From: Bdellovibrio svalbardensis
GTDB taxonomy: Bacteria; Bdellovibrionota; Bdellovibrionia; Bdellovibrionales; Bdellovibrionaceae
Length of the DNA: 64,000 nucleotides
Assembly: GCF_029531655.1 (NCBI RefSeq)
Contig: NZ_JANRMI010000004.1
Location: forward strand, 434,001 to 498,000
Direction of reading: 5' to 3'
The notes below the pieces were generated by a model, which had not been told where the DNA came from, ran no database searches, and saw only the letters and a program-made list of their open reading frames with translations. Positions 16,322 through 25,172 of this stretch are shown here, piece after piece; position 1 is the first letter of the stretch, and each line of letters starts with the position of its first letter. The position numbers and the translations under genes were made by a program.

Positions 16322-17860
16322 CTACGCGACTTTTTTGGTGAGTATCTTTCTGAGACCTTCGCGCGACAAACCAAGACGGCGCGCAGCCTCTGATTTATTG
16401 CCCAAAGCACTCTGAATCACTCTTTGAATCATCTCTGCTTCAAAGACCTCACGGGCTTCCTTTAGGTTCATATTCTCAAATCGTTTAAAGAGGTCTTCGG
16501 AAGCCATGGAGGGAACGACAACCAAAGAGGGAGTGGTCCTAAATTGAAAATCCTCTGGCAGCAAGGTCGCGCGATCTCTGGCAGAAAGGCAGGCCGCTTC
16601 AATTTTATTTTCCAATTCACGAATATTCCCTGGCCAGTTGTATTCGACAAGTCTGAGCATCGCCTCATCACTGATCGAACGTCGCTTCCATCCGCGTTTC
16701 TGATGAAGCTGCTCAATGATCACGCCCGCGAGCTCGGGTATATCCCCTTTTCGATCTCGCAAAGAAGGAACCACCAAATTGACGACGTTGATACGATAAT
16801 AAAGATCCTCGCGAAACTTCTCTTCTTGAATCTGTCGTTCAATATTTTTGTTGGTTGCACAAATCAAACGGAAATCCACAGCCCGAGGAGGCTCATTAGA
16901 ACCCAGGCGTTGCACCTTTCGTTCTTGCAAAACCCTTAAAAGCTTGGCTTGCATTTCAATGGGCATTTCGCCAATTTCATCCAAAAACAACGTGCCTCGA
17001 TGCGCCAATTCTATCTGACCCTGGCGAGGCATGGTGCCGGTTGCGGCCCCTTTTACCACCCCAAAAAGTTCAGCTTCGAACAGCGACTCTGGAATTGCCG
17101 CGCAGTTGATTGCGATAAAAGGCCCCTCGCGGCGACCGGAATGATGATGCGCCAAACGTGCAATGACTTCTTTACCAGAACCACTTTCCCCAGTGATCAG
17201 AATATTTGAATCAGAGCGGCCAAAGTCGCCGATATGATCATAGATCTTTTGTAGTTCGGCAGACTTCGATCGCAAACTGACGGAGGCAATGCTTTTTCGC
17301 CAAATATTTTTTCTATGCTCAATGGCGGATTCGGATTCCTCACTTTTTTGGTGAAGCTCATAGTTGTCAAATGCAATCGTCGCCAACATAGAAAGAGCTT
17401 CGAGGGCATACTGATCATTTTCATCAAAATCGCCTTCGAGCTTGTTTAACACTTCGATGACGCCAATAACCTTTCCGTCTTTCCAATGTAAAGGCACCGC
17501 TAAAAGTTTTTCAGTTTTGTAGCCGGTTTTGGAATCGACCCCTTCAAAAAAATCAGGATCCTGATTCACATTATTGGTGAAATGACTTTTTTGATCGCGA
17601 AAGACTTTTCCCGCAATCCCCTGCTCTGTGTTGATCACGATGGTGTGATTGCGAACACCCGTCGCGATATAGCTATTCAAATATTTAAGGTGCTGTTCAA
17701 ACTTAAATTGAGGATCAAAAAACAAAGTCCCTCGATCCGCTCCTGTCGATTGAATGCAAAGATCCAGGATTCTTGCGACAATCCCTTCGCCTTCGTTTTT
17801 ATCAAAAAAGACCTGAGCTGAGCTGCCTATAAATTTTAATAATTCGTGCGCTTTTGACAT
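16322..17860 (-). CDS. Sigma-54-type enhancer-binding regulator: GAF, AAA+, Fis HTH
   Basis: A 512-residue regulator from ATG 17860 (the frame is open from TTG 17887). An N-terminal GAF sensor domain (about 10-165) is followed by a coiled linker and a sigma-54 interaction AAA+ domain. That domain has Walker A GESGSGKE (224-231), Walker B TLFLDEIGE (about 290-298), an intact arginine-finger region FREDLYYRINV, and a C-terminal Fis-type helix-turn-helix (about 470-510). The loop that contacts sigma-54, normally GAFTGA, reads GAATGT (271-276), so the key phenylalanine is lost. The lipoprotein downstream and the small gene upstream both have sigma-54-like promoters. Confidence 0.93.
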   Translation of the reverse strand: MSKAHELLKFIGSSAQVFFDKNEGEGIVARILDLCIQSTGADRGTLFFDPQFKFEQHLKYLNSYIATGVRNHTIVINTEQGIAGKVFRDQKSHFTNNVNQDPDFFEGVDSKTGYKTEKLLAVPLHWKDGKVIGVIEVLNKLEGDFDENDQYALEALSMLATIAFDNYELHQKSEESESAIEHRKNIWRKSIASVSLRSKSAELQKIYDHIGDFGRSDSNILITGESGSGKEVIARLAHHHSGRREGPFIAINCAAIPESLFEAELFGVVKGAATGTMPRQGQIELAHRGTLFLDEIGEMPIEMQAKLLRVLQERKVQRLGSNEPPRAVDFRLICATNKNIERQIQEEKFREDLYYRINVVNLVVPSLRDRKGDIPELAGVIIEQLHQKRGWKRRSISDEAMLRLVEYNWPGNIRELENKIEAACLSARDRATLLPEDFQFRTTPSLVVVPSMASEDLFKRFENMNLKEAREVFEAEMIQRVIQSALGNKSEAARRLGLSREGLRKILTKKVA

Positions 17861-17978
17861 GACCAACCTATCGGTTGAACCTGCCAACTTTTGGAGGCTG
17901 CCAACTGCAACTTCCCAATTTGTGCCAATGAAAGTGGGCGATCCATTTTGAGAACCTTGTCATTTCAACAGCTTGGAA

Positions 17979-17997
17979 TTTGGCCTGGAATTAGCTC
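17979..17997 (+). promoter_or_regulatory. Sigma-54-type promoter candidate for the small gene at 18034
   Basis: TTTGGCCTGGAATTAGCTC has GG (17982-17983) and GC (17994-17995) exactly 10 bases apart with TGGC intact; the -12 element is TAGC rather than TTGC. Transcription would begin near 18007, just before the strong ribosome site at 18022-18030. Confidence 0.55.
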
Positions 17998-18033
17998 TTT
18001 AGTTTCATAGAAAGAACTCACAAAGGAGGTCTT

Positions 18034-18213
18034 ATGAGCAATCAAGATATCTCAAACAAATTAGTTCAAATGGATCAAGAATTGCGTTTTCTTTGGCAGG
18101 AGGCCAACGAAGAACCGGAAAAATTTCTGAAAGAGAGAAAGCTCAAACAATACTGGGAACTATTCAAAGCCTATAAAAAACAAAAACAATTCCTTCAGGC
18201 ATTGGCTTCATAA
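18034..18213 (+). CDS. Small cytoplasmic helical protein, 59 residues
   Basis: The ribosome site AAAGGAGGT ahead of ATG 18034 is near perfect. The product (MSNQDISNKLVQ... to ...FLQALAS) is charged and predicted to be two helices (about 5-28 and 32-58), with no signal or membrane segment. No family is recognised. A sigma-54-like promoter lies 37-55 bases upstream. It is divergent from the sigma-54-type activator gene and convergent with another small gene across a shared terminator. This suggests a compact regulon around the activator. Confidence 0.75.
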   Translation: MSNQDISNKLVQMDQELRFLWQEANEEPEKFLKERKLKQYWELFKAYKKQKQFLQALAS

Positions 18214-18214
18214 A

Positions 18215-18240
18215 AAAAGGAGCAGGTTTCTGCTCCTTTT
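18215..18240. terminator. Bidirectional terminator between two small genes
   Basis: An 11-bp stem AAAAGGAGCAG/CTGCTCCTTTT with loop GTTT, giving a T run on either strand. Confidence 0.88.
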
Positions 18241-18249
18241 CTTCGCCGC

Positions 18250-18456
18250 TTAATAGTGATTGATGTGCACCCGATGTCCTTCACTATCGATCACTTCACT
18301 CATGACCCCATCTCTTTTATTCCAACTGCCTGTGATCTTTTGTTCAATAGTTTGTTCCTTTGCGGATTGCCCTGAAATCTTCGATGCACTCTCGGGACTC
18401 TTTGGAGAGACTTCGGGCTTGACTGTTTCTTGCGGAGGAATGGATGTTTCCGGCAT
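18250..18456 (-). CDS. Small Pro/Ser/Lys-rich protein, 68 residues
   Basis: AAGGAGG sits 5-6 bases before ATG 18456. The first 40 residues are disordered (rich in P, E, S, K, Q); the last 25 (TGSWNKRDGVMSEVIDSEGH...) look like a short beta hairpin. There is no signal peptide. No family is recognised. A weak GG-N10-GC element lies immediately upstream (18483-18496). If real, it would add this gene to the neighbouring sigma-54-type set. Confidence 0.6.
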   Translation of the reverse strand: MPETSIPPQETVKPEVSPKSPESASKISGQSAKEQTIEQKITGSWNKRDGVMSEVIDSEGHRVHINHY

Positions 18457-18482
18457 AAGAGCCTCCTTCTTATAAGCTATCA

Positions 18483-18496
18483 GCTAAAATTCAGCC
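18483..18496 (-). promoter_or_regulatory. Weak sigma-54-like promoter element
   Basis: The minus strand reads GGCTGAATTTTAGC, with GG and GC 10 bases apart but a poor -24 flank (GGGGCTG instead of TTGGCAC). It shares the TAGC -12 form with the element at 17979. It predicts a start near 18471 and a very short leader that still includes the ribosome site. Confidence 0.35.
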
Positions 18497-18710
18497 CCGT
18501 TGTTTTTTTGAATTAATACACTCCCAGACCACTGGATCTTAACCTAGGCGGCTGGACTAGAGGCTCCGTGCTCTCCCGTCCGAGGCTCATTCTCGAATGA
18601 AAATCGGCTCATCCAGTCTCATTTTTCATTATGATTTTATAATAAAAAATCCGGAATCTATAAAAATTCTCAGTTTATTCCGATAGTCCTTATACAAGGG
18701 GACCTTTGCC

Positions 18711-20405
18711 ATGACTTTAGTGCGTTTCAGGAAAAGTATTTTCACGCTGGCTCTACTTCTTTTTCCGGCCATGCCAGCCCATTCCCAAAACATGGTGAGC
18801 GAACTCGATGAAAAATTTCATCTTGAAAAGTCGATCTCAGAACGACTTGAGCAGACTCTAAAAACAAGATTGGAAAAATCTTATTTTGATATCACCGTGG
18901 AAGCGAAGCTCCAACGCAAGTCCCTTCCCACTTTTAAAAAACGCTTCGATTCGGCAAATACAGCAGAAGAAGTGCAGCGATGGTACGCGTCTGAGCTTAA
19001 TCAAGCCAGCCGTCAGAACAATCGCCCCTTCGAACTTGAATCTTTGGTGGTCACACTGGGTCTTTCAGATCAAGTCGATCCCAAATACCAAGCCGATCTA
19101 AAGGAGTGGTTAAAAAACTGGGTGCACTCAAGCTTCGGAGCTCAAGGGCAATCTCAAGTTCTCATCAGACCGTCGAACATCATTAATAAAAACAATCATA
19201 ATCAGACTGACGAGAACTCTTCAAAATGGTCCGGAATCAGTCGCTATCAGAATCTTTTGGGCATGATGTTTCTGGGCTGTGCCTTTGTTCTGGTCTGGCA
19301 CCTTCAAGGCCGCAAGCGTGTAAGAACTGATGAAAGATCCCTTGAATCTTTACCAGCACAAACTGATCCGAATGAAGCCATTCAAAAGGAATTGATCCGC
19401 ACATTGAAAACAAAAATTGCGTGGATCAGTCCTGGAATTCAACGTCAGATCGAAACCCTCGTGGCAAGTTGGACGGATAAAGAAAACCCAAGCTATCTTA
19501 AGATGGCTGCCTATTTGGAAGCGCTGGCAGAAGGCAGCGCCTCCATGCCCGAGGCATCCAAAGTCCAAGCGCCATTTCTGCCAGCTCATGCTCACCTGTC
19601 TCTGCCGAAGGCCCTCGCGAATCTTCAAGAACTTGATACCTTCATGCAAGTGAATCTCTATCAGGAAATTTACTCCGAGTTGCTTGTTGGACAGTTGATA
19701 GAGCGCGAACCTCGCCATGTTGATTTTGAATTCATTCAGGATTGGAACGACAAGGACCTTCTCGAGGCCTTTGACTTCCTGTCTGAACCTTGCAAGGTGG
19801 CCCTCCTGGTTCACCTTCCACAGACGATGCGCCGTCGTTTTGCGCAAATTTCTGAGCCTGGAATGCTTCGCCAAATTTTAGATAAGTCCTTGCTCTATCC
19901 CAATGTCACAGATGCTCAACTTTTGAATGAGTTGGAAAGCTGGAAACAACGAAAAATTGGCAGCGTCTCGAATGCAGAGTTTGCACTTAAGATCGCGAAG
20001 TTTCGTGAAGTCTGGTCCGTCTTTTCAAGACAGGATGAGGCAATGTGGATGCATCAAGTGGTTCTAAACCACCCAGAGATGCGCCAGGTCTTGGCCCGCG
20101 AAGGCACCCACCTCGCCTTTTTAAGCTATTGGTCTTCAGACTCGATTCGCAAATTCTGCTTAAGCACCAAATCCAGAGAGCTTGCTGCGGCGGCTAAGCT
20201 TTTACCATTCCTGGCCCCGGCAATTCTAAATGCCTGTGGCGAAGGCACACGCAATGAAATTCAACAGGAAATGGCTCAGCTCTCGGAGCCTAAATTGAGC
20301 CAAAGCTTTGAGCGCTTTATTGCAAACTTTGATCAATTTGTCGAAGTTGAGAAACCTCAGCATCATTCTCTCTTGCAAATCTCTAGCACAAAGAGTGCGG
20401 CTTAG
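18711..20405 (+). CDS. Single-span membrane protein with FliF-C/FliG-like layout
   Basis: A 564-residue protein with a signal peptide (to about 25) and a periplasmic region (26-180). The periplasmic opening (SISERLEQTLKTRLEKSYFD followed by ITVEAKL) recalls the end of the FliF ring domain. One membrane helix follows (about 184-202, GMMFLGCAFVLVWHL), then about 360 cytoplasmic residues of helical repeats. The segment DFEFIQDWNDKDLLEAFDFL followed by LLVHLPQTMRRRFAQIS is similar in pattern to FliG middle/C domains. This suggests a natural FliF-FliG-like chain, perhaps part of a flagellar-derived or gliding structure. It is a pattern-level inference; no other flagellar gene is adjacent. Confidence 0.55.
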   Translation: MTLVRFRKSIFTLALLLFPAMPAHSQNMVSELDEKFHLEKSISERLEQTLKTRLEKSYFDITVEAKLQRKSLPTFKKRFDSANTAEEVQRWYASELNQASRQNNRPFELESLVVTLGLSDQVDPKYQADLKEWLKNWVHSSFGAQGQSQVLIRPSNIINKNNHNQTDENSSKWSGISRYQNLLGMMFLGCAFVLVWHLQGRKRVRTDERSLESLPAQTDPNEAIQKELIRTLKTKIAWISPGIQRQIETLVASWTDKENPSYLKMAAYLEALAEGSASMPEASKVQAPFLPAHAHLSLPKALANLQELDTFMQVNLYQEIYSELLVGQLIEREPRHVDFEFIQDWNDKDLLEAFDFLSEPCKVALLVHLPQTMRRRFAQISEPGMLRQILDKSLLYPNVTDAQLLNELESWKQRKIGSVSNAEFALKIAKFREVWSVFSRQDEAMWMHQVVLNHPEMRQVLAREGTHLAFLSYWSSDSIRKFCLSTKSRELAAAAKLLPFLAPAILNACGEGTRNEIQQEMAQLSEPKLSQSFERFIANFDQFVEVEKPQHHSLLQISSTKSAA

Positions 20406-20431
20406 TCACAAGCCGTACCCTTTGCTCGCGA

Positions 20432-21757
20432 TCACAAAGATTTTAAAAACTCAACGAGGTCTGCCTTTTCGTTATCCAACAAGCCTAAGCTAAAATGATT
20501 GTTGTAGTGGTCCACCACGGCTGGCAGGTCTGCGAATCGCCCATCGTGATAGTATCCACCTTTTGCATGGGCCCACAGTCCCTTCAAAGGTGTTGTGCGG
20601 TAGCGTTCATCTGGGGAACGTAAGGCCTGGAACTCATCTATACCAATTTCCTCCCCTTTATGCATATCCCAACCAGGTTCTGTATAAAGCGGCGGTGTAT
20701 GGCAGGTTGCGCATTTCGCCTTCTCATTGAATAGCAATTGCCCCCGCCCCGCCATGATTTGGTCATAGGAATTGGTCGGAGCGGCTGGTGCCGGAATCGA
20801 GAGTTGATAATAATGAAGAGCCGCAAGCTTGCTGGTAATTTGATCGTTGGAACTTTGTGTATGTCCCATTTTTGCTCGAGCGGCGATCGGGAATTTGACG
20901 GGATCATCTAAACGTGGATCGAAGAAATTTCCCTGACCATGCATTTCTAAATTAGCAACAAAGGCATTCCAATATGTGACAGATCCCCAACCAGTATAAG
21001 TATGAAGATTCACGCCAGCTAAGCCAAAAGCTGGCGGGATGAGTGTCGCTGCGGTTTTTCCATCTGGACGATATGCCTTACCGTCTAAGAATAGCTCTGC
21101 ATCAAACTTACCCGGGCCCCAATCAAGAATTACTTTTCGAGTTGTGGCATCATCAACGCCCAAGAGATCATTCACCACACTGAGATCAGGGGAAAGATTA
21201 ACGATCGCCCCCACATTCAGGTCACGATTAGGCCAACCATCCAAACGATGCCCCAGTCCCGGTGCAAAAGAATTATCAACGGTCGAATGGCAGAATGCAC
21301 ACTGAATACCTACAGAGGAAAGTTGTCCATTTTGGTTGAAAAATCCTTTCAGACCAATAATTGCGTCTTCTTTTAGAAGTAACAAACTCGTATTAGGATC
21401 ATCGAGATCCACTTTTCCTTGTGCAATTGCATCAAGAACGTCTTTAGATAGAGAATCGACATCCACTTTTAAACCAACACTGAGTGCTGTCCTTGGACTG
21501 ACTCCAGGTCCCACACCCCCATTTTTTTCACCCTTTATGGCGTCGTGAATGCGGAGCTTGCCTCCCCAGAATGCTTCACTGCCAAAGGTGTCATAGCGAA
21601 AGATCTTCTGTCCTTCCGAGAGTTCACGCGAAGAATTACTATGAATAATCTTGTCAAACAGTTCAACAAGACGGTCCTTTCCACTGGCGAAAGTTCCGCT
21701 CAAGGCTACGGCACTCACACAAAGCGTTGCAGCTAACAGAGTTCGTTTTCTTATCAT
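20432..21757 (-). CDS. Dihaem cytochrome c peroxidase / MauG-like protein
   Basis: A 441-residue periplasmic protein with a signal peptide (about 1-26). It has two covalent haem-binding CXXCH motifs: CAFCH at 153-157 and CATCH at 349-353, spaced as in bacterial dihaem peroxidases. The C-terminal LKGLWAHAKGGYYHDGRFADLPAVV is the conserved tail of the family. The long insertion between the haems resembles the MauG-like subgroup rather than classical CcpA. Ribosome site GGAGGGACC. The likely role is peroxide reduction or oxidation of a protein partner; the electron donor is not encoded nearby. Confidence 0.88.
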   Translation of the reverse strand: MIRKRTLLAATLCVSAVALSGTFASGKDRLVELFDKIIHSNSSRELSEGQKIFRYDTFGSEAFWGGKLRIHDAIKGEKNGGVGPGVSPRTALSVGLKVDVDSLSKDVLDAIAQGKVDLDDPNTSLLLLKEDAIIGLKGFFNQNGQLSSVGIQCAFCHSTVDNSFAPGLGHRLDGWPNRDLNVGAIVNLSPDLSVVNDLLGVDDATTRKVILDWGPGKFDAELFLDGKAYRPDGKTAATLIPPAFGLAGVNLHTYTGWGSVTYWNAFVANLEMHGQGNFFDPRLDDPVKFPIAARAKMGHTQSSNDQITSKLAALHYYQLSIPAPAAPTNSYDQIMAGRGQLLFNEKAKCATCHTPPLYTEPGWDMHKGEEIGIDEFQALRSPDERYRTTPLKGLWAHAKGGYYHDGRFADLPAVVDHYNNHFSLGLLDNEKADLVEFLKSL

Positions 21758-21963
21758 GGTCCCTCCATTCTTTAAGCGATTGATTTAATTCGAATCCTAG
21801 GGGCTCAGACGAGGATCTTCAAATTACAGAAGCGATACGGACCCGTGTAGATTGTCGGACTTAAGTCTCTTGGCAAGATTATCAACCTCATTCCACGGTA
21901 CTTTTGACCAGACTGATTTAAGCTCGGTGGAATGAACAAGAAAACTTGATAGCCTATGCATCT

Positions 21964-22410
21964 ATGTTTAATTCAAGTTCTTCTCGCGGCAAAAGATTTA
22001 CGGATCAACAAATTGTTAAGCTCAAGGACGGGGAAATTCTTTTCCGCGAAGGTGATTTGAGCAGAGAAATGTACATCGTGCAAAAAGGCGCTCTTGAAGT
22101 CTTCAAAACTGCAGAAGGCAACAAAGTTATCCTTGCTACCATCGAGAGAGGCAGTATGGCGGGCGAAATGTCCTTGCTGGAATCCCTGCCTCGTTCGGCC
22201 TCCGCTCGTGCCGTCGGCGATACCACCCTTTTGGTTTTTGATCCCGGCAGCTTCCTGTTAAAAATTCGCAGAGATCCTACATTTGCCTTTGAGTTGATGA
22301 AACATCTCAGCGGTCGTATTCGTCAAACAAATGAAAAACTAATGGTCTTGGTTACAGCAGAGCAGTTGAATAAAACAGACGTGCAAGATTTGGTTGAGTC
22401 TTCTTTATGA
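21964..22410 (+). CDS. Cyclic-nucleotide-binding domain protein
   Basis: A protein of about 148 residues made almost entirely of one cNMP-binding domain (residues 15-125). The phosphate-binding cassette is MAGEMSLLESLPRSASARA, with the expected GE-x-x-L and R-S-A residues. No DNA-binding domain follows, so it is not a CRP-type regulator; it may be an adaptor that senses cAMP, cGMP or a related ligand. ATG 21964 is chosen; the frame is also open from TTG 21946. The stop overlaps the start of the phosphatase gene (ATGA), which implies translational coupling. Confidence 0.82.
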   Translation: MFNSSSSRGKRFTDQQIVKLKDGEILFREGDLSREMYIVQKGALEVFKTAEGNKVILATIERGSMAGEMSLLESLPRSASARAVGDTTLLVFDPGSFLLKIRRDPTFAFELMKHLSGRIRQTNEKLMVLVTAEQLNKTDVQDLVESSL

Positions 22411-23183
22411 TTATTGATGTTACCACTCAAAAGATGGTGGTTATTTCAGATCTGCATTTGGGCAATCCCTTCTCTAGCGCCAAGAAAAGACTTATTGAGT
22501 TCTTATATTGGGCTGCTGAAAACAACTATGACGTCTGTATCAATGGAGACGGCCTCGAGATCGCGCAAGTTTCCTTTCGCCGTCTGGCCGAAGACGTTCC
22601 TGAAGTGTTCAGAGCCGTCAAAGCCATCTCACGAGCTGGCAACAGAGTCTTCTATATCGTCGGCAATCATGACATTGTACTGGAAAACTTTTTGGAAGAC
22701 TGGGGGCCTTTGATACTGGCGCCCTTCCTGAATGTTCAGTGCGGGTCACAGCGCATTCGAATTGAGCACGGTCATCTCTATGATCCCTTCTTCGTCAAGC
22801 GTCCCGAGCTTTACGAGTTTATGACCTGGCTGGGTGGATTTCCATTAATGATCAGTCCCCGCGCCTACAAAATTTGGATGATGTTTGAAGAACTTCAATC
22901 CAAAATCCGCCATCTTTTCAAAGGCAAATCTGAAGTGGAAGGTCTGCCGGGAGAAAAACCGGATTTTATAATTGCTGCTGATGAAATTTGCGCACGGGGT
23001 TTTGATTCCATCATCTTTGGTCACACTCACCATGCCGGAAAGATGGATTTGCCCCAAGGAACCTATTTCAACAGTGGTTCATGGATGATCGCCCCGCACT
23101 TTATTGAGATCAACTCCCAGCAAGTCACCATAAAAACCTATTGTAAGGAAGTCACTCAAATCAGATCGATGCCGGTCCCTTGA
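22407..23183 (+). CDS. LpxH-like metallophosphoesterase
   Basis: A 258-residue calcineurin-like phosphoesterase with the full metal-site set: DLH (15-17), GDG (47-49), GNHD (86-89), HGH (121-123) and GHTHH (205-209). The order and the HGHLYDPFFVKRP stretch resemble UDP-2,3-diacylglucosamine diphosphatase (LpxH) and its bacterial paralogues. Lipid A hydrolase activity is possible, but other substrates are known for such paralogues. It is coupled to the cNMP-binding protein by a 4-base overlap, an unusual partner for an LpxH. Confidence 0.82.
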   Translation: MIIDVTTQKMVVISDLHLGNPFSSAKKRLIEFLYWAAENNYDVCINGDGLEIAQVSFRRLAEDVPEVFRAVKAISRAGNRVFYIVGNHDIVLENFLEDWGPLILAPFLNVQCGSQRIRIEHGHLYDPFFVKRPELYEFMTWLGGFPLMISPRAYKIWMMFEELQSKIRHLFKGKSEVEGLPGEKPDFIIAADEICARGFDSIIFGHTHHAGKMDLPQGTYFNSGSWMIAPHFIEINSQQVTIKTYCKEVTQIRSMPVP

Positions 23184-23363
23184 GTTGGCGAAGGCCCTGT
23201 GCGACAACACCGGCGCAGAAAGTGCGAATTGACCTGTGTGAATTTTTCGAAGAGTTGCAAAAGAACACAATGTTTGCCATTGAGAGCGCGACTTCTCACT
23301 CATTAAAATCAGACCAAAGGCAATTACACAACTTCGCCAAGAAGTCTGAGAAAGAGAGTCGTC

Positions 23364-23738
23364 ATGAACTGGAAGGCTATTACACTAACCATGAGTCTTA
23401 CTGCGGCAACGACTGCAAATGCCGACTCCCTTTTTACCCCAACACTTTGGGTGGCCGCCCCTTATAAGTTTGCCTGCAACCTCACCAATGTAGGTGATAA
23501 ATCCGTCGTGATCCGAACTCAAATTATTAGTAATGGGAATATTCTCTTAGATAGCGGCAAAGAAAAATTGGTACCTCGCCACACAGCCAATCACACAATC
23601 GATGGTCTCTCCGATGGCGGCCCGATCTATTGCGCGTTCTCGATCTCCGGTCCCAAGGAACAAGTTCGCGGAGCAGGAAAGGCCTTCCGCGCCCCACCCG
23701 CAAACACAACCGACATTGCGATAGTGCCCGCTAATTAG
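23364..23738 (+). CDS. Secreted protein of unknown function
   Basis: A 124-residue protein with a signal peptide (cleavage after ANA, about 21). The mature part is about 100 residues, beta-rich, with two cysteines (FACNLTNVG and IYCAFSISG). The first strands (KFACNLTNVGDKSVVIRTQI) resemble the immunoglobulin-like folds of small secreted adhesion or chaperone-type domains, but no family is assigned. Ribosome site GAAAGAGAG. It stands alone between the phosphatase and a convergent secreted protein. Confidence 0.65.
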   Translation: MNWKAITLTMSLTAATTANADSLFTPTLWVAAPYKFACNLTNVGDKSVVIRTQIISNGNILLDSGKEKLVPRHTANHTIDGLSDGGPIYCAFSISGPKEQVRGAGKAFRAPPANTTDIAIVPAN

Positions 23739-23773
23739 TTAACTGGTCTGTTCCGCAGTTTGGAATCAATTTG

Positions 23774-24967
23774 CTATTTCTTTTTCCAGACACGGTGGAA
23801 GGTGACGATCCCTTGCCCGCCCTTATCCACCGTCAGGACTTGATCATCGAGGTCGGCATCAAGAATGAAGTGACCAAAGTTGGTAGGACTTTCGGTCTCG
23901 GCTTCGTAGTCGATCACATCCAAATACCCTGATGCTGCAGCAGGAAGATTCCCGTTGATGGTGCCAAAGGGACAAGTCCAAGTGTAGTTCCAGCTAATCC
24001 CCGCGCCACCTTTGAAGTAAGGCAGGTCCACACGTTTTTTTCCATCGGCGTCTGTATAGAGTTTGCCTTCAACGTAAATAGAAAAGCTCTCTCCGCTGTA
24101 GGATCCCGAGATCCCCCCGGTTGAAGTGACAGTGGGTTTTTCGACATCAATATAGCCGACGACTTTGTTATCATCGACAATGCCAAACTCTCCATGCATT
24201 TTCATGCGTCGATCCACAGAGCCGGGGCACAGCATCCCCATGTTTTCGTCAGTAATAACATAAGGCCACTGAAACTCCGCTTCATAAGTGAACGTATCGT
24301 TGCAAACAATAGTGACAGAGGGATTTTGAATTTCAATTTGCGGATTCATGATTTTCCCAAAGACATTCCCATCCCAGCGATATTCACCATCAGTGGTCAC
24401 GTTCCAATAGCGGGCGGAAGCATCAAACTCTATGACTGAGCTCTTCACCATAGGAGATGGCAGCGGGATGGAGTTGTAATTACAAATGTCAGACACTCCA
24501 TCAGGCGATACCAGATCAACAACTATGGATTCACCAATGAAATGCACCAAGGGGAGCGGATACTCATAGCTGTCTGATGGAGTTGCGACCATATCGATAG
24601 GTGCCACGGTTGCGGGTTTCCCGTCATAGCCAATCTTTACCCACGGGTAAGTCGTGATCGAAGGAGGCATGGTGCCCAAGGCATTCACCCTACCGAAATC
24701 CAAGTGGGCATAGGGCACTCCACAAGTGATGGGACGAGCCGCCGGACTGATGAAGGACTCCATACGAAGAGCCCCATTCCACATGGCCGGACGAGAGTGA
24801 CCAGGATCATTAGGATAAAAAACCTGAGGAATTTCCAGTGGAATCACGTCCGTGGGGATCACCTGCCCCTTCAGAAGGGCATGACAGATTTTTGGTGCCT
24901 CTGCGAGAGACATTTGGGGAAGGAATATGACCAGGAAAGAATATAAAAAAACCGCTAATTTCGTCAT
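23774..24967 (-). CDS. Secreted protein of unknown function
   Basis: A 397-residue exported protein. ATG 24967 is chosen because AAGG stands shortly upstream and the signal peptide (cleavage after LAEA, about 22) then begins at residue 1. The mature part is beta-rich with seven cysteines (ICHALL, ITCGV, DICNYN, IVCNDTF, LCPGSV and WTCPFG). It includes a glycine-rich STGGISGSYSGES stretch. No family is recognised. Its 3' end is convergent with the small secreted gene at 23738, 35 bases away, without an evident hairpin. Confidence 0.7.
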   Translation of the reverse strand: MTKLAVFLYSFLVIFLPQMSLAEAPKICHALLKGQVIPTDVIPLEIPQVFYPNDPGHSRPAMWNGALRMESFISPAARPITCGVPYAHLDFGRVNALGTMPPSITTYPWVKIGYDGKPATVAPIDMVATPSDSYEYPLPLVHFIGESIVVDLVSPDGVSDICNYNSIPLPSPMVKSSVIEFDASARYWNVTTDGEYRWDGNVFGKIMNPQIEIQNPSVTIVCNDTFTYEAEFQWPYVITDENMGMLCPGSVDRRMKMHGEFGIVDDNKVVGYIDVEKPTVTSTGGISGSYSGESFSIYVEGKLYTDADGKKRVDLPYFKGGAGISWNYTWTCPFGTINGNLPAAASGYLDVIDYEAETESPTNFGHFILDADLDDQVLTVDKGGQGIVTFHRVWKKK

Positions 24968-25172
24968 GAGAGCCTTATAGAAAGCCCCAAGGCCCGGGGT
25001 CAATTTACAAATTCAGCATTGCAAAGAAGTACTCACTAAGAGGCCGGCTCAGAATCCATTTTCAGCTTCAAAATTAATGAAAAAAACTCTCTCTGAGACA
25101 GCCCATTTTTCGTATTTCAAGGATCTGCCAGATTCCCCTTGCCGATATAGCAAGGTCTGGTAAAAAAAGGCC

